The notes under the pieces are model-generated. The model saw nothing but the letters and a program-made list of their open reading frames with translations, did no database searches and had not been told where the DNA came from. The translations under genes and the position numbers were made by a program. Below are positions 18,513 through 26,162 of a stretch of DNA of 64,000 bases, one piece after another (the first letter of the stretch is position 1; each line of letters begins with the position of its first letter). Location: contig NZ_JAGOBJ010000001.1 in NCBI RefSeq assembly GCF_017983445.1, positions 555,264 through 619,263 of the forward strand. The letters are read 5' to 3'. The stretch comes from Halomonas sp. Its GTDB lineage: Bacteria > Pseudomonadota > Gammaproteobacteria > Pseudomonadales > Halomonadaceae.

Positions 18513-18911
18513 TTACTCGTCAGGATGGAACTCAAGTGAAACGGAGTTGATGCAGTAGCGAAGCCCCGTAGATTCCGGCGGCCCGTCAGGAAACACGTGC
18601 CCCAGATGGGCATCGCAGTGGGAACACACTACTTCCGTGCGTACCATGCCGTGAGTCGTGTCGCTATGCTCTTCTACGCTGTTTCTGCCCAACGGCCTGT
18701 CGAAGCTTGGCCAACCGCAGCCAGCATCAAACTTGTGCTCGTTTTCAAACAGCGGCGCATGGCAGCAGATACAGTGGTAAATACCCTGAGCGTCGCGAAC
18801 CTGATAATCGCCGGTAAAAGGACGCTCGGTGCCTTTCTCACGCGCTACTCGGTACTGCTCGGGAGTCAGCTGTTCGCGCCACTGCTCGGGGGATTTGTCA
18901 ATTTTGACCAT
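18513..18911 (-). CDS. msrB: Peptide-methionine (R)-S-oxide reductase
   Basis: MsrB reduces the R epimer of methionine sulfoxide in proteins. Both zinc CxxC pairs are present (CICCHAP near residue 47 and [10 protein letters not shown] near 97), as is the catalytic cysteine in [10 protein letters not shown] near the C-terminus. The [10 protein letters not shown] and [10 protein letters not shown] motifs are intact. At 132 residues it is a free-standing MsrB not fused to MsrA. Confidence 0.96.
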   Translation of the reverse strand: MVKIDKSPEQWREQLTPEQYRVAREKGTERPFTGDYQVRDAQGIYHCICCHAPLFENEHKFDAGCGWPSFDRPLGRNSVEEHSDTTHGMVRTEVVCSHCDAHLGHVFPDGPPESTGLRYCINSVSLEFHPDE

Positions 18912-19210
18912 TTAATGTCTCCTTTCCCTCTATTACTTGCAGGCTAGCGTACTCTTTTCAGTAAAGACAAATTTCGGTAAAGACTGAGCACATCAACAAA
19001 CATACAATCACTGATAATTAAGAGCAGGGTCTGCTAAGACAGCATAGCATCCACCTGAGTTCGGCGGACTAGAGAACGTAACTGCCAGTTTAGAATGCGG
19101 ATTGATAGTAAAGGCTAAGAACAGGGAGCCAGCAGTGCTAAAAACAGTGCTTGAAACAGGGCTTACAAGAGCTTGATACACGGATAGAAAGCAGAGCGAT
19201 ATCAGAGTGC
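18912..19210. other. Intergenic region before the tRNA cluster
   Basis: About 300 bp between msrB and the tRNA promoter. It shows loosely repeated words (GTAAAGAC at 18962 and 18976; AGTGCT and CAGTGCTT around 19134-19150) but no credible gene. The minus-strand frame here lacks a ribosome binding site and any recognisable motif. Confidence 0.5.
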
Positions 19211-19239
19211 TTGACAGAAACTCATGCTCTGAGTAATAT
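19211..19239 (+). promoter_or_regulatory. Sigma-70 promoter of the tRNA cluster
   Basis: TTGACA at 19211-19216 and TAATAT at 19234-19239 are separated by exactly 17 bp and followed by the GC-rich discriminator ACGCGCC, as expected for a stringently controlled stable-RNA promoter. The first tRNA begins 29 bp after the -10 element. Confidence 0.85.
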
Positions 19240-19267
19240 ACGCGCCACCTCGACGAGGCAATGAAAC

Positions 19268-19343
19268 GTCCCATTCGTCTAGTGGTCTAGGACACCGCCC
19301 TTTCACGGCGGTAACAGGGGTTCGAACCCCCTATGGGACGCCA
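19268..19343 (+). tRNA. tRNA-Glu (TTC), copy 1
   Basis: The 76-nt cloverleaf has a 5' GTCCCAT/ATGGGAC acceptor stem, anticodon loop CTTTCAC with anticodon TTC, T-loop GTTCGAAC and an encoded CCA. It is first in an array of alternating Glu and Gly tRNAs. Confidence 0.98.
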
Positions 19344-19367
19344 ATTACATCGTTAGGGTATCGGAAT

Positions 19368-19442
19368 GCGGGAATAGCTCAGTGGTAGAGCATCGCCTTG
19401 CCAAGGCGAGGGTCGAGAGTTCGAATCTCTTTTCCCGCTCCA
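19368..19442 (+). tRNA. tRNA-Gly (GCC), copy 1
   Basis: The 75-nt cloverleaf has acceptor GCGGGAA/TTCCCGC, anticodon GCC within CTTGCCAAG, T-loop GTTCGAATC and encoded CCA. It lies 24 bp after tRNA-Glu copy 1. Confidence 0.98.
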
Positions 19443-19468
19443 ATTTGGTTGTGTGGTTAAGCAAGTGC

Positions 19469-19517
19469 AGGTCGAGAGCTGGTACGCCAGTCCGATCAAA
19501 TCTCTTTTCCCGCTCCA
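19469..19517 (+). pseudogene. tRNA-Gly 3' fragment 1
   Basis: AGGTCGAGAG and, after a 17-bp insert with a CTGG/CCAG hairpin, AATCTCTTTTCCCGCTCCA reproduce the 3' part of tRNA-Gly including CCA, with no 5' half. The T-loop carries TCAAATC in place of TCGAATC. It is repeated with small changes at 19731-19779. Confidence 0.8.
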
Positions 19518-19523
19518 AAAAAC

Positions 19524-19599
19524 GTCCCATTCGTCTAGTGGTCTAGGACACCGCCCTTTCACGGCGGTAACAGGGGTTCGAACCCCCTATGGGACGCCA
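19524..19599 (+). tRNA. tRNA-Glu (TTC), copy 2
   Basis: Identical in sequence to copy 1 over all 76 nt, including the encoded CCA. Confidence 0.98.
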
Positions 19600-19622
19600 A
19601 TCCGATTTGCAAAATTGATTAA

Positions 19623-19697
19623 GCGGGAATAGCTCAGTGGTAGAGCATCGCCTTGCCAAGGCGAGGGTCGAGAGTTCGAATCTCTTTTCCCGCTCCA
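19623..19697 (+). tRNA. tRNA-Gly (GCC), copy 2
   Basis: Identical to the first tRNA-Gly over 75 nt, 23 bp after tRNA-Glu copy 2. Confidence 0.98.
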
Positions 19698-19730
19698 ATC
19701 AAGTGATTGATAGTGTGGTAAAGCAAGCGC

Positions 19731-19779
19731 AGGTCGAGAGCTGGTGCGCCAGTCCGATCGAATCTCTTTTCCCGCTCCA
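19731..19779 (+). pseudogene. tRNA-Gly 3' fragment 2
   Basis: A second 49-bp fragment with the same structure as 19469-19517. Here the T-loop reads TCGAATC as in the intact tRNA. Its presence shows that the Glu-Gly-fragment block was duplicated as a unit. Confidence 0.8.
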
Positions 19780-19798
19780 ATCAAATAGATGTCTATAC

Positions 19799-19874
19799 GT
19801 CCCATTCGTCTAGTGGCCTAGGACACCGCCCTTTCACGGCGGTAACAAGGGTTCGAACCCCTTATGGGACGCCA
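19799..19874 (+). tRNA. tRNA-Glu (TTC), copy 3
   Basis: Differs from copies 1 and 2 by T to C in the D-loop and by a compensated T-stem pair: CAAGGG/CCCTTA replaces CAGGGG/CCCCTA. The paired change preserves folding, so it is functional. Confidence 0.98.
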
Positions 19875-19897
19875 TCTAGCATGTGCATGTTTACATT

Positions 19898-19972
19898 GCG
19901 GGAATAGCTCAGTGGTAGAGCATCGCCTTGCCAAGGCGAGGGTCGAGAGTTCGAATCTCTTTTCCCGCTCCA
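19898..19972 (+). tRNA. tRNA-Gly (GCC), copy 3
   Basis: Identical to the other two tRNA-Gly genes. It is flanked by GTTTACAT and ATGTAAAC, which could extend the acceptor stem in the precursor transcript. No third 3' fragment follows. Confidence 0.98.
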
Positions 19973-20151
19973 TGTAAACACTTCCAGCTCGTTGCCCCTC
20001 TAGTTCGCTATCTCTTGTGCTTTACTCTTCTGAATATGTCGTTTCTATCCACCGTCTTTGATGACGGCGTTTTGCCGTGCGCGTAATTTATACACAGGTG
20101 GTTGATAATGGCTTACGCCCAAGCGGCATGCCTGAGCGTAAGCGGTGATGA

Positions 20152-21798
20152 TTAACTAAGCGTGAAGTGATTGACGATGCTGTTGAGCGACTGGGAGCGC
20201 TGTTTCAGGTCGTGCGCCGAGTCGGCGGTTTGCTGAACCATGGTGGCGTTATCCTGGGTCGATTGATCAAGTTGGGCAATGGCCACATTGATCTGTTCAA
20301 TCCCCTGGGTTTGCTCGTGAGTGGCGGCGGTGATATCCGCGAACAGGTCGTTGATACGCTGAATCTGCTGATCGATATGCTGCATGCGCTCTCTGGCGGT
20401 GGTCACCAGCGATGCGCCGTTATCTACTTGCGCATTAGATGTGTTGATCAGCGTTTTAATCTCGTGGGCGGCCGTTGCCGAACGGTTAGCCAACTGACGA
20501 ACTTCGCCAGCGACGACGGCAAACCCTCGACCATGCTCGCCGGCCCGTGCGGCTTCAACAGATGCGTTGAGCGCCAGAATATTGGTCTGGAAGGCAATGC
20601 TGTCGATCAGCGTGACAATATCGGCAATCTTGGCTGCTTCGGCGCTGATTTCCTGCATGGAGGTAACGGCTTCACCGATGGCCTTCTGGCCAACCTGTGA
20701 GGTGTCACTCGCGCTGCGTACCAGTTCCTTGGCTTGTTCGACGTTCTCGGCGTTCTGACGCACGGTCGCGGTGACTTCTTCCATGCTGGCGGAGGTTTGC
20801 TGAAGGGCGGCGGCCTGCTGCTCGGTGCGCGATGAAAGCTCCTGGTTGCCTGCGGCGATATCGCCAGAGTTATTATCTACCGCCGCGCTGGTCGTATGGA
20901 TTTCCTGCATGGTGGTGTGCAGCTTGTCACGCATCTGTTGGATATCGTAAAGCAGGCTGCTGGTGTCGTTAGCGCTCAAATTCACCTGGGCGGTCAAATC
21001 ACCCTGGGCAATCCGCCCAACCACGCTTGCGGCATAGCTAGGTTCACCGCCTAAACGACGGAGAATCAGGGAAATCATTCCCCAGAACGCCAGAGTGACC
21101 AAAGCGCCTGCCAATAGGCCAACCAGAATGCTTTTCATCAGCTGGCCCATGATCGTGCGGCTGATATCGCCCATAAAGACGCCGCTGGCTATATATACGT
21201 CCCATGGGGCATAGGCTTCGGCGTAGGCACGCACCAAAGGCATTGCATCGTTACCCCGAGCGAAGTTGGAGTAGTACTCGGTAAAACCGTGCCCTAAGGC
21301 TTGCGTGTTATCTAGAATGGAGCGGAAGATTAACTTACCTTCTGGGTCCGCTGTTTGGGAGACATCTTCCCCGAAGCTGCGACTTGGATGGGCAAGCATT
21401 TTCAGGTCGCCGTTAAACGCAAACAAATAGTTATTGTCTTCGCCAAAGCGCACATCGCGAATCGTTTCAAACGCGAGCGTTTTTGCTTCTTCCTGGGTTA
21501 TTTCACCTTGCTGGACGAGCTTATGAAAGTGTTCCAAGGTGGAAATTGCAATATCCACGGCAGTCACCATGCGCTGCTCACGCTCATGATGCAGCAGAGC
21601 CCGACTTTGCCAGGCGTTTACGGCAATCATGATGGCCAGTATGAGCCATAAAACGCCAACGCCAATCAGCCGTTGGCGACGTAAAGACAGGGCGGACAAG
21701 CTTCGCTTGGTTTGATCGGATGAGTTTTCAATAGCAGGTTGATTCGTGAAGGCGACAGAGGGGTAGGGCGTCATCGTGCTCATTAGGTAATTTCTCAT
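20152..21798 (-). CDS. Methyl-accepting chemotaxis protein with single Cache domain
   Basis: This 548-residue chemoreceptor has a first membrane helix near residues 44-62. A periplasmic single-Cache (sCache_2-like) sensor follows, with [12 protein letters not shown] and [11 protein letters not shown] motifs. The second membrane helix is near 222-244, then a HAMP domain and a signalling domain with the conserved hairpin tip, [20 protein letters not shown]. sCache_2 receptors often bind small organic acids; the ligand here is unknown. A start at the inner ATG 21783 is as likely as 21798. It is a lone receptor with no che genes nearby. Confidence 0.93.
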   Translation of the reverse strand: MRNYLMSTMTPYPSVAFTNQPAIENSSDQTKRSLSALSLRRQRLIGVGVLWLILAIMIAVNAWQSRALLHHEREQRMVTAVDIAISTLEHFHKLVQQGEITQEEAKTLAFETIRDVRFGEDNNYLFAFNGDLKMLAHPSRSFGEDVSQTADPEGKLIFRSILDNTQALGHGFTEYYSNFARGNDAMPLVRAYAEAYAPWDVYIASGVFMGDISRTIMGQLMKSILVGLLAGALVTLAFWGMISLILRRLGGEPSYAASVVGRIAQGDLTAQVNLSANDTSSLLYDIQQMRDKLHTTMQEIHTTSAAVDNNSGDIAAGNQELSSRTEQQAAALQQTSASMEEVTATVRQNAENVEQAKELVRSASDTSQVGQKAIGEAVTSMQEISAEAAKIADIVTLIDSIAFQTNILALNASVEAARAGEHGRGFAVVAGEVRQLANRSATAAHEIKTLINTSNAQVDNGASLVTTARERMQHIDQQIQRINDLFADITAATHEQTQGIEQINVAIAQLDQSTQDNATMVQQTADSAHDLKQRSQSLNSIVNHFTLS

Positions 21799-21852
21799 TT
21801 ATTTATAAGTGCTTTATTCCCTTGAATGCCATCGCGATAACACAAAGGCATA

Positions 21853-21874
21853 AACTAATACTAAAGTATTAGTT
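21853..21874. promoter_or_regulatory. 22-bp palindrome upstream of the chemoreceptor
   Basis: AACTAATACT-AA-AGTATTAGTT is a perfect 10-bp dyad around two bases, 55 bp upstream of the chemoreceptor start on the minus strand. It is a good operator candidate for the receptor or for the divergent ABC transporter. Confidence 0.5.
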
Positions 21875-21885
21875 GTATGGCTGGG

Positions 21886-21902
21886 TGTGACAAAGTGTCA
21901 CA
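21886..21902. promoter_or_regulatory. TGTGACA-AAG-TGTCACA palindrome
   Basis: A perfect 7-bp dyad with a 3-bp spacer. It resembles a CRP/FNR-family half-site pair (TGTGA...TCACA), but the spacer between TGTGA and TCACA is seven bases, one more than the canonical six. It lies in the divergent region between the chemoreceptor and the ABC transporter. Confidence 0.4.
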
Positions 21903-22054
21903 AAAGTGCCATAAGCAGAAAATAATTAGCCAATTAACGAACCAGCCACTGGGTATGATGAAATGTTGGCTTGAAAAAAACGCCAAATGCCCCGATATCA
22001 TGGCTTCTTACGCATTTTTTATATGCCCCTATTTTGCTGACAGGACATCTTTTT

Positions 22055-23020
22055 ATGGCCGAACCGGCATTGTCTATCCGTGGCCTTACCAAGGTGTATG
22101 GCAACGGCTTTCAAGCGTTAAAAGGCATCGATCTAGACGTTCAGCAGGGCGATTTTTTTGCGCTGCTAGGGCCCAACGGTGCGGGTAAATCCACCACGCT
22201 GGGGGTTGTGTGCTCACTGGTGCAGAAGTCCGAAGGCAAGGTGTCGATTTTTGGTATCGACATCGACAAGGACTTCGCCAAGGCCAAGTACCAGTTGGGC
22301 GTGGTGCCGCAGGAGTTCAATTTCAACCAGTTCGAGAAAGTGCTGGATATCGTACTGGCACAGGCGGGCTACTACGGCATGACGCGCAGTGAAGCGCTGC
22401 CGCGTGCCGAGCAGCTGCTGCGCGATCTGGGCCTGTGGGACAAGCGCAACGGCAACGCGCGCATGCTTTCCGGAGGCATGAAGCGCCGCCTGATGATCGC
22501 CCGGGCGCTGATGCACCGCCCCAAGCTGCTAATTCTGGATGAACCCACGGCAGGGGTGGATATCGAGCTGCGCCGCAGCATGTGGGAATACATGCGCCGC
22601 ATCAACGAAGATGAAGGCACTACCATTATTCTGACCACCCACTACCTGGAAGAGGCGGAAAGCCTGTGCCGCAATATTGCTATCATCAATCACGGCGAAA
22701 TTGTGCGTAACACCAGCGTGCGTGAACTGCTTGCCGAGCTTGATACTGAAACCTTCCTGCTGGATCTGGCAGAGCCGGTAAGCGCACCACCCGTGGTTGA
22801 AGGGTTTGAGATTGCCCAGGTAGAGCCTTCGCAGCTGTCATTGGTCATTCACCGTGGGCAGCAGTTAAACGATGTATTCAAGGTGCTAAGCGAGCAGGGT
22901 ATGCAGGTCGTTTCCATGCGCAACCGCGCCAACCGGCTAGAAGAAATGTTTGTATCTATGGTAGAAGCGGGCAATAACGCGATAGATCAGCGCCCCGTGG
23001 ATAAGGAGGCGCAGGCATGA
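22055..23020 (+). CDS. yadG: ABC-2 type transporter ATP-binding protein (YadG-like)
   Basis: The 321-residue ATPase has Walker A GPNGAGKSTT, Q-loop VVPQEFNF, signature LSGGMKRR, Walker B LLILDEPTAGVD and switch His in LTTHYLEEAE. The C-terminal tail of about 90 residues resembles YadG/CcmA-type exporters. I start at ATG 22055, where AGGA stands upstream; the frame remains open further upstream but that part is not conserved-looking. The permease gene overlaps its stop (ATGA), so the two form one complex. The substrate is unknown. Confidence 0.93.
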   Translation: MAEPALSIRGLTKVYGNGFQALKGIDLDVQQGDFFALLGPNGAGKSTTLGVVCSLVQKSEGKVSIFGIDIDKDFAKAKYQLGVVPQEFNFNQFEKVLDIVLAQAGYYGMTRSEALPRAEQLLRDLGLWDKRNGNARMLSGGMKRRLMIARALMHRPKLLILDEPTAGVDIELRRSMWEYMRRINEDEGTTIILTTHYLEEAESLCRNIAIINHGEIVRNTSVRELLAELDTETFLLDLAEPVSAPPVVEGFEIAQVEPSQLSLVIHRGQQLNDVFKVLSEQGMQVVSMRNRANRLEEMFVSMVEAGNNAIDQRPVDKEAQA

Positions 23021-23790
23021 ACGCCACTCAAACGCTCGTTGCGCTATGGACGCTGGTACTTAAAGAGATCAAACGCTTTACCCGTATCTGGCCGCAAACG
23101 CTGCTGCCGCCGTCCATCACCATGGCGATGTACTTCATCATCTTTGGCAACCTGATTGGCTCGCGTATTGGGGATATGGACGGCTTCTCCTATATGGACT
23201 TTATCGTCCCTGGCCTGATCATGATGTCGGTGATTACCAACAGCTACTCGAATGTGGCCTCAAGCTTCTTCTCGAACAAGTTTCAGCGTTCGGTGGAAGA
23301 GTTGATGGTCTCACCCATGCCGAACTGGGTGATTCTATCCGGGTTTATTCTAGGCGGCATGGCGCGTGGTTTAGGCGTGGGCCTGATCGTGACACTGGTA
23401 TCGCTGTTCTTTACCCAGCTGACGGTCGAGCACCCGTTATTAACCATCCTGGTGGTGGTGTTAACCTCGGCGCTGTTCTCGATTGGTGGCTTCATCAATG
23501 CGCTGCTGGCCAACAAGTTTGATGATATTTCCATCGTGCCGACCTTTATCCTGACCCCGCTGACGTACCTGGGCGGCGTGTTCTACTCCATCTCCATGCT
23601 GCCTAATTTCTGGCAGGGCGTGTCGATGTTGAACCCCATCCTGTACATGGTTAACGTCTTTCGGTACGGGTTCCTGGGGGTATCGGATATTCCGGTAGGC
23701 TGGGCGCTGGCGGCCATCTTTGCATTTATCATTGTGCTATTTTTTGCAGCACTGGCCATGCTGGAACGTGGCAAAGGCATTCGCAGCTAA
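23017..23790 (+). CDS. yadH: ABC-2 type transporter permease (YadH-like)
   Basis: The 257-residue inner-membrane protein has six predicted membrane segments and the ABC-2 signature around LTPLTYLGGVFY and NPILYMVNVFRYGFLG. Its ATG overlaps the ATPase stop, so translation is coupled. Together they form an exporter of the YadGH class, whose physiological substrate is unsettled. Confidence 0.93.
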   Translation: MNATQTLVALWTLVLKEIKRFTRIWPQTLLPPSITMAMYFIIFGNLIGSRIGDMDGFSYMDFIVPGLIMMSVITNSYSNVASSFFSNKFQRSVEELMVSPMPNWVILSGFILGGMARGLGVGLIVTLVSLFFTQLTVEHPLLTILVVVLTSALFSIGGFINALLANKFDDISIVPTFILTPLTYLGGVFYSISMLPNFWQGVSMLNPILYMVNVFRYGFLGVSDIPVGWALAAIFAFIIVLFFAALAMLERGKGIRS

Positions 23791-23811
23791 TCGCACGATC
23801 GTTTTGTCACA

Positions 23812-23837
23812 ATACCGTTTATAAAGATACCGTTTAT
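23812..23837. repeat. Two-copy ATACCGTTTAT direct repeat upstream of queF
   Basis: ATACCGTTTAT at 23812 and 23827, a 15-bp period, directly before the queF ribosome binding site. The word ATACCGTT also begins the 13-bp array at 13656. Confidence 0.6.
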
Positions 23838-23854
23838 CAAGAGAGCACTGCCCT

Positions 23855-24688
23855 ATGGCACATCGCCCCGATACCTTAGAGCACGCGCCCCTGGGGCGCG
23901 ATTCCGCCTACCCTGAGCAGTACGATGCCGGGCTACTATTCCCCATCCCCCGCGCTGCTAACCGGGCACCGCTGGGAATCGAAGAGGGCGAGCTGCCCTT
24001 CGTGGGCGAGGACGAGTGGCACGCCTTTGAGGTTTCCTGGCTTAACGCCCGCGGCAAGCCCATCGTGGCCGTGGCTCGTTTTCGCCTGCCCGCTGAATCG
24101 CCCAGCCTGATCGAATCCAAATCCTGGAAGCTCTACCTCAACAGCTTTAACCAGACCCGTGTGGAAAGCCGCGAAAAAGTGATCGAAACACTTACGCGCG
24201 ACCTGAGCGCGGCAGCCGGGGCCCCGGTAAGTGTTGAGCTGTTAGATGTGGAAGACGCCGAGCTTGCCCCCCAGCCGCTGCCGGGTGACTGCCTGGATGA
24301 CCTGGATATCGAAGTAAGCGATTACACACCCAGCGCTGCCCATCTGGCGGTAAGCGACGAGGTAGTAGAAGAAACGCTGCACTCGCACCTGCTCAAATCC
24401 AACTGCCCGGTGACCGGCCAGCCGGACTGGGGCAGCGTGCTGATTCGCTATAAAGGCCCCAAGCTTGATCGCGAAGGCCTGCTGCGCTATCTGATTGGCT
24501 ATCGTCAGCATCAGGACTTTCACGAGCACTGTGTTGAGCACATCTTTACCGACCTGATGGCGCACGCCAAACCCAGCGAGCTTCTGGTGCTAGCGCGTTA
24601 CGTGCGCCGGGGCGGGCTGGATATCAGCCCCTGGCGCGCCACGCCGGGCCTTACGCCGCCCAGCCCTTTGCGTCTGGCAAGGCAGTAA
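23855..24688 (+). CDS. queF: NADPH-dependent 7-cyano-7-deazaguanine reductase
   Basis: QueF reduces preQ0 to preQ1 in queuosine synthesis. The 277-residue protein is of the long, bimodular YqcD type. The N-terminal half carries the QueF-specific ESKSWKLYLNSFNQT block. The C-terminal T-fold half carries the catalytic cysteine in SNCPVTGQPDWG and the Glu/His site in HQDFHEHCVEHIF. It is followed by an unrelated nitroreductase gene. Confidence 0.96.
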   Translation: MAHRPDTLEHAPLGRDSAYPEQYDAGLLFPIPRAANRAPLGIEEGELPFVGEDEWHAFEVSWLNARGKPIVAVARFRLPAESPSLIESKSWKLYLNSFNQTRVESREKVIETLTRDLSAAAGAPVSVELLDVEDAELAPQPLPGDCLDDLDIEVSDYTPSAAHLAVSDEVVEETLHSHLLKSNCPVTGQPDWGSVLIRYKGPKLDREGLLRYLIGYRQHQDFHEHCVEHIFTDLMAHAKPSELLVLARYVRRGGLDISPWRATPGLTPPSPLRLARQ

Positions 24689-24736
24689 GCGACTACGCTA
24701 CAGTAGTGCCTAACCGATTGATTGGATGGAACCTAA

Positions 24737-25297
24737 ATGGATGCACTCACGCTTCTTCATGAACGCAGCTCAATGGGTAAGCTTATCGAGCCTGCACCCA
24801 CGGCCGAGCAAATGGATGCCATTTACCAGGCGGCCCTGCGCGCCCCAGACCACAAAGAGCTGCGCCCCTGGCGGTTCATCGAGTTCACCGGAGAAGGGCG
24901 TACGCGCCTGGGTGAGCTGTTTGCCGAAGCCGAGTTCCAGGAAGACCCCAGCGCCAGCGACGATACGCTGAATTCCGCGCGGAAAAAGCCGCTGCGCGCA
25001 CCGATGATTATCGCCGTGATCGCCAAGGTAACGCCGGAGCTTCCCAAAGTGCCCAAGATGGAGCAGGTAATTTCTGCTGGCTGCGCTGCTCACGGCATCT
25101 TGCTGGCGGCCCACGCGCAGGAGCTGGGCGCCATGTGGCGTAGCGGTAAGTACGCCTTTGACCCGGTAGTGCGCAAAGGGCTTTCCCTGGAAGAAGACGA
25201 CGAAGTGGTCGCGTTTATCTACCTGGGCAGCCTAGGCGGGCGTCACAAGCCGCTGCCCCAGCATAACGTGGCCGACTTTGTAGAGCGTTGGGCGTAG
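24737..25297 (+). CDS. Nitroreductase family protein (YdjA-like)
   Basis: The 186-residue FMN-dependent oxidoreductase of the short YdjA-like subgroup has RAPDHKELRPWRFIEFTG near residue 35, which binds FMN. The GCAAHGILLAAHAQELG helix and GSLGGRHKPLP loop near the C-terminus also fit. YdjA homologues act as homodimers; their natural substrate is not established. The thioesterase gene starts three bases after its stop, so they are very likely co-transcribed. Confidence 0.88.
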   Translation: MDALTLLHERSSMGKLIEPAPTAEQMDAIYQAALRAPDHKELRPWRFIEFTGEGRTRLGELFAEAEFQEDPSASDDTLNSARKKPLRAPMIIAVIAKVTPELPKVPKMEQVISAGCAAHGILLAAHAQELGAMWRSGKYAFDPVVRKGLSLEEDDEVVAFIYLGSLGGRHKPLPQHNVADFVERWA

Positions 25298-25299
25298 AT

Positions 25300-25812
25300 A
25301 TGACAGCCATGCGACAGCCCGGTGTACCGCATCCACGTTTGCCACTGCCCGAAGGCCAGGAAGACTTGGCCGCCTTTCAGAAGTGGCTAGGCGAAGCAAT
25401 CCCGATGGTAGGGGCTCTCGGGATTGAAAAGATGTCGCTGCATAATCAATCGCTCACCTGGCAGCTTGCCCTGATGCCTAACCTGAACGATAAAGGCACC
25501 GGCTTTGGCGGTGCGTTAAGTGCCCAAGCCACGCTGCAAGGCTGGTGCTGGGTAACGCTATGGCTACGTGGCCAAGGGCTGGCGCGTGATGTAGTGGTCG
25601 CTGAAGCCTCACAGCGCTTCCTGGCCCCGGTAACGCATGACTACCGCTTGATATGTACGCCCAGCGACGCGGACGGCGTCGAGAAGCTCACCCAAAAGCT
25701 TGCCGAACGCGGCAAAGGGCGCATTGCACTCACCCAGCAGCTCTACTGTGGTGATGCACTCTGTTTAGAGGCCCACGGCAGCTACGCGGTGTTATCGAGT
25801 AGCGATACTTAA
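25300..25812 (+). CDS. Thioesterase-like protein (YiiD C-terminal domain family)
   Basis: The 170-residue protein matches the hot-dog-fold domain found at the C-terminus of YiiD, with FGGALSAQATLQGWCWVTLWL forming the central helix after GTG. I take ATG 25300 over an upstream TTG, because it begins just after the nitroreductase stop. Thioesterase activity is inferred from the fold; no substrate can be named. Confidence 0.8.
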   Translation: MTAMRQPGVPHPRLPLPEGQEDLAAFQKWLGEAIPMVGALGIEKMSLHNQSLTWQLALMPNLNDKGTGFGGALSAQATLQGWCWVTLWLRGQGLARDVVVAEASQRFLAPVTHDYRLICTPSDADGVEKLTQKLAERGKGRIALTQQLYCGDALCLEAHGSYAVLSSSDT

Positions 25813-25853
25813 TGGCAAGTGGCTAGCGGCAAGCCACTGATTCTGAAAAAGGC

Positions 25854-25882
25854 TTGCTATTTGGCCGCTTAAACCATAGTAT
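25854..25882 (+). promoter_or_regulatory. Promoter of tRNA-Ser
   Basis: TTGCTA at 25854-25859 and TAGTAT at 25877-25882 are 17 bp apart and followed by a GC-rich ATGCGCCG discriminator. The tRNA begins 52 bp downstream. Confidence 0.7.
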
Positions 25883-25933
25883 ATGCGCCGTTCTGTCGCG
25901 AAAGGCACAGCCTAAGTGATTGAACCAAAATGT

Positions 25934-26021
25934 GGAGAGGTGTCCGAGTGGTCGAAGGAGCACGCCTGGAAAGTGTGTAAGTCGTAAGGCTTCGAGGGTT
26001 CGAATCCCTCCCTCTCCGCCA
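25934..26021 (+). tRNA. tRNA-Ser (GGA)
   Basis: An 88-nt class II cloverleaf with acceptor GGAGAGG/CCTCTCC, anticodon GGA in CCTGGAAAG, a long variable arm (AAGTCGTAAGGCTT), T-loop GGTTCGAATCC and encoded CCA. The last 14 bases are the attachment core of the integrated element and are repeated at 45154-45167. Confidence 0.97.
26008..26021 (+). repeat. attL core of the integrated element
   Basis: CTCCCTCTCCGCCA, the 3' end of tRNA-Ser, is repeated exactly at 45154-45167. The integrase gene starts 141 bp inside, as in tRNA-targeting P4-type elements. Confidence 0.88.
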
Positions 26022-26035
26022 GAATACCCAGAATT

Positions 26036-26059
26036 AGCCGCCCTTGAGGCGGCTTTTTC
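26036..26059 (+). terminator. Terminator at the element's left end
   Basis: AGCCGCC (26036-26042) pairs with GGCGGCT (26048-26054), followed by TTTTT. It lies 15 bp inside the element and would terminate tRNA-Ser transcripts in place of the original terminator, which integration displaced to 45181. Confidence 0.85.
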
Positions 26060-26162
26060 GTTTCTAAGCCCCGCCGTTGCTGGTTTTCCTTGTCTCACGC
26101 CGTATCACCTACTATCATCCAATAACGTCTATTTATGTTGGGTATATAGTTGGGTGCTGGAT

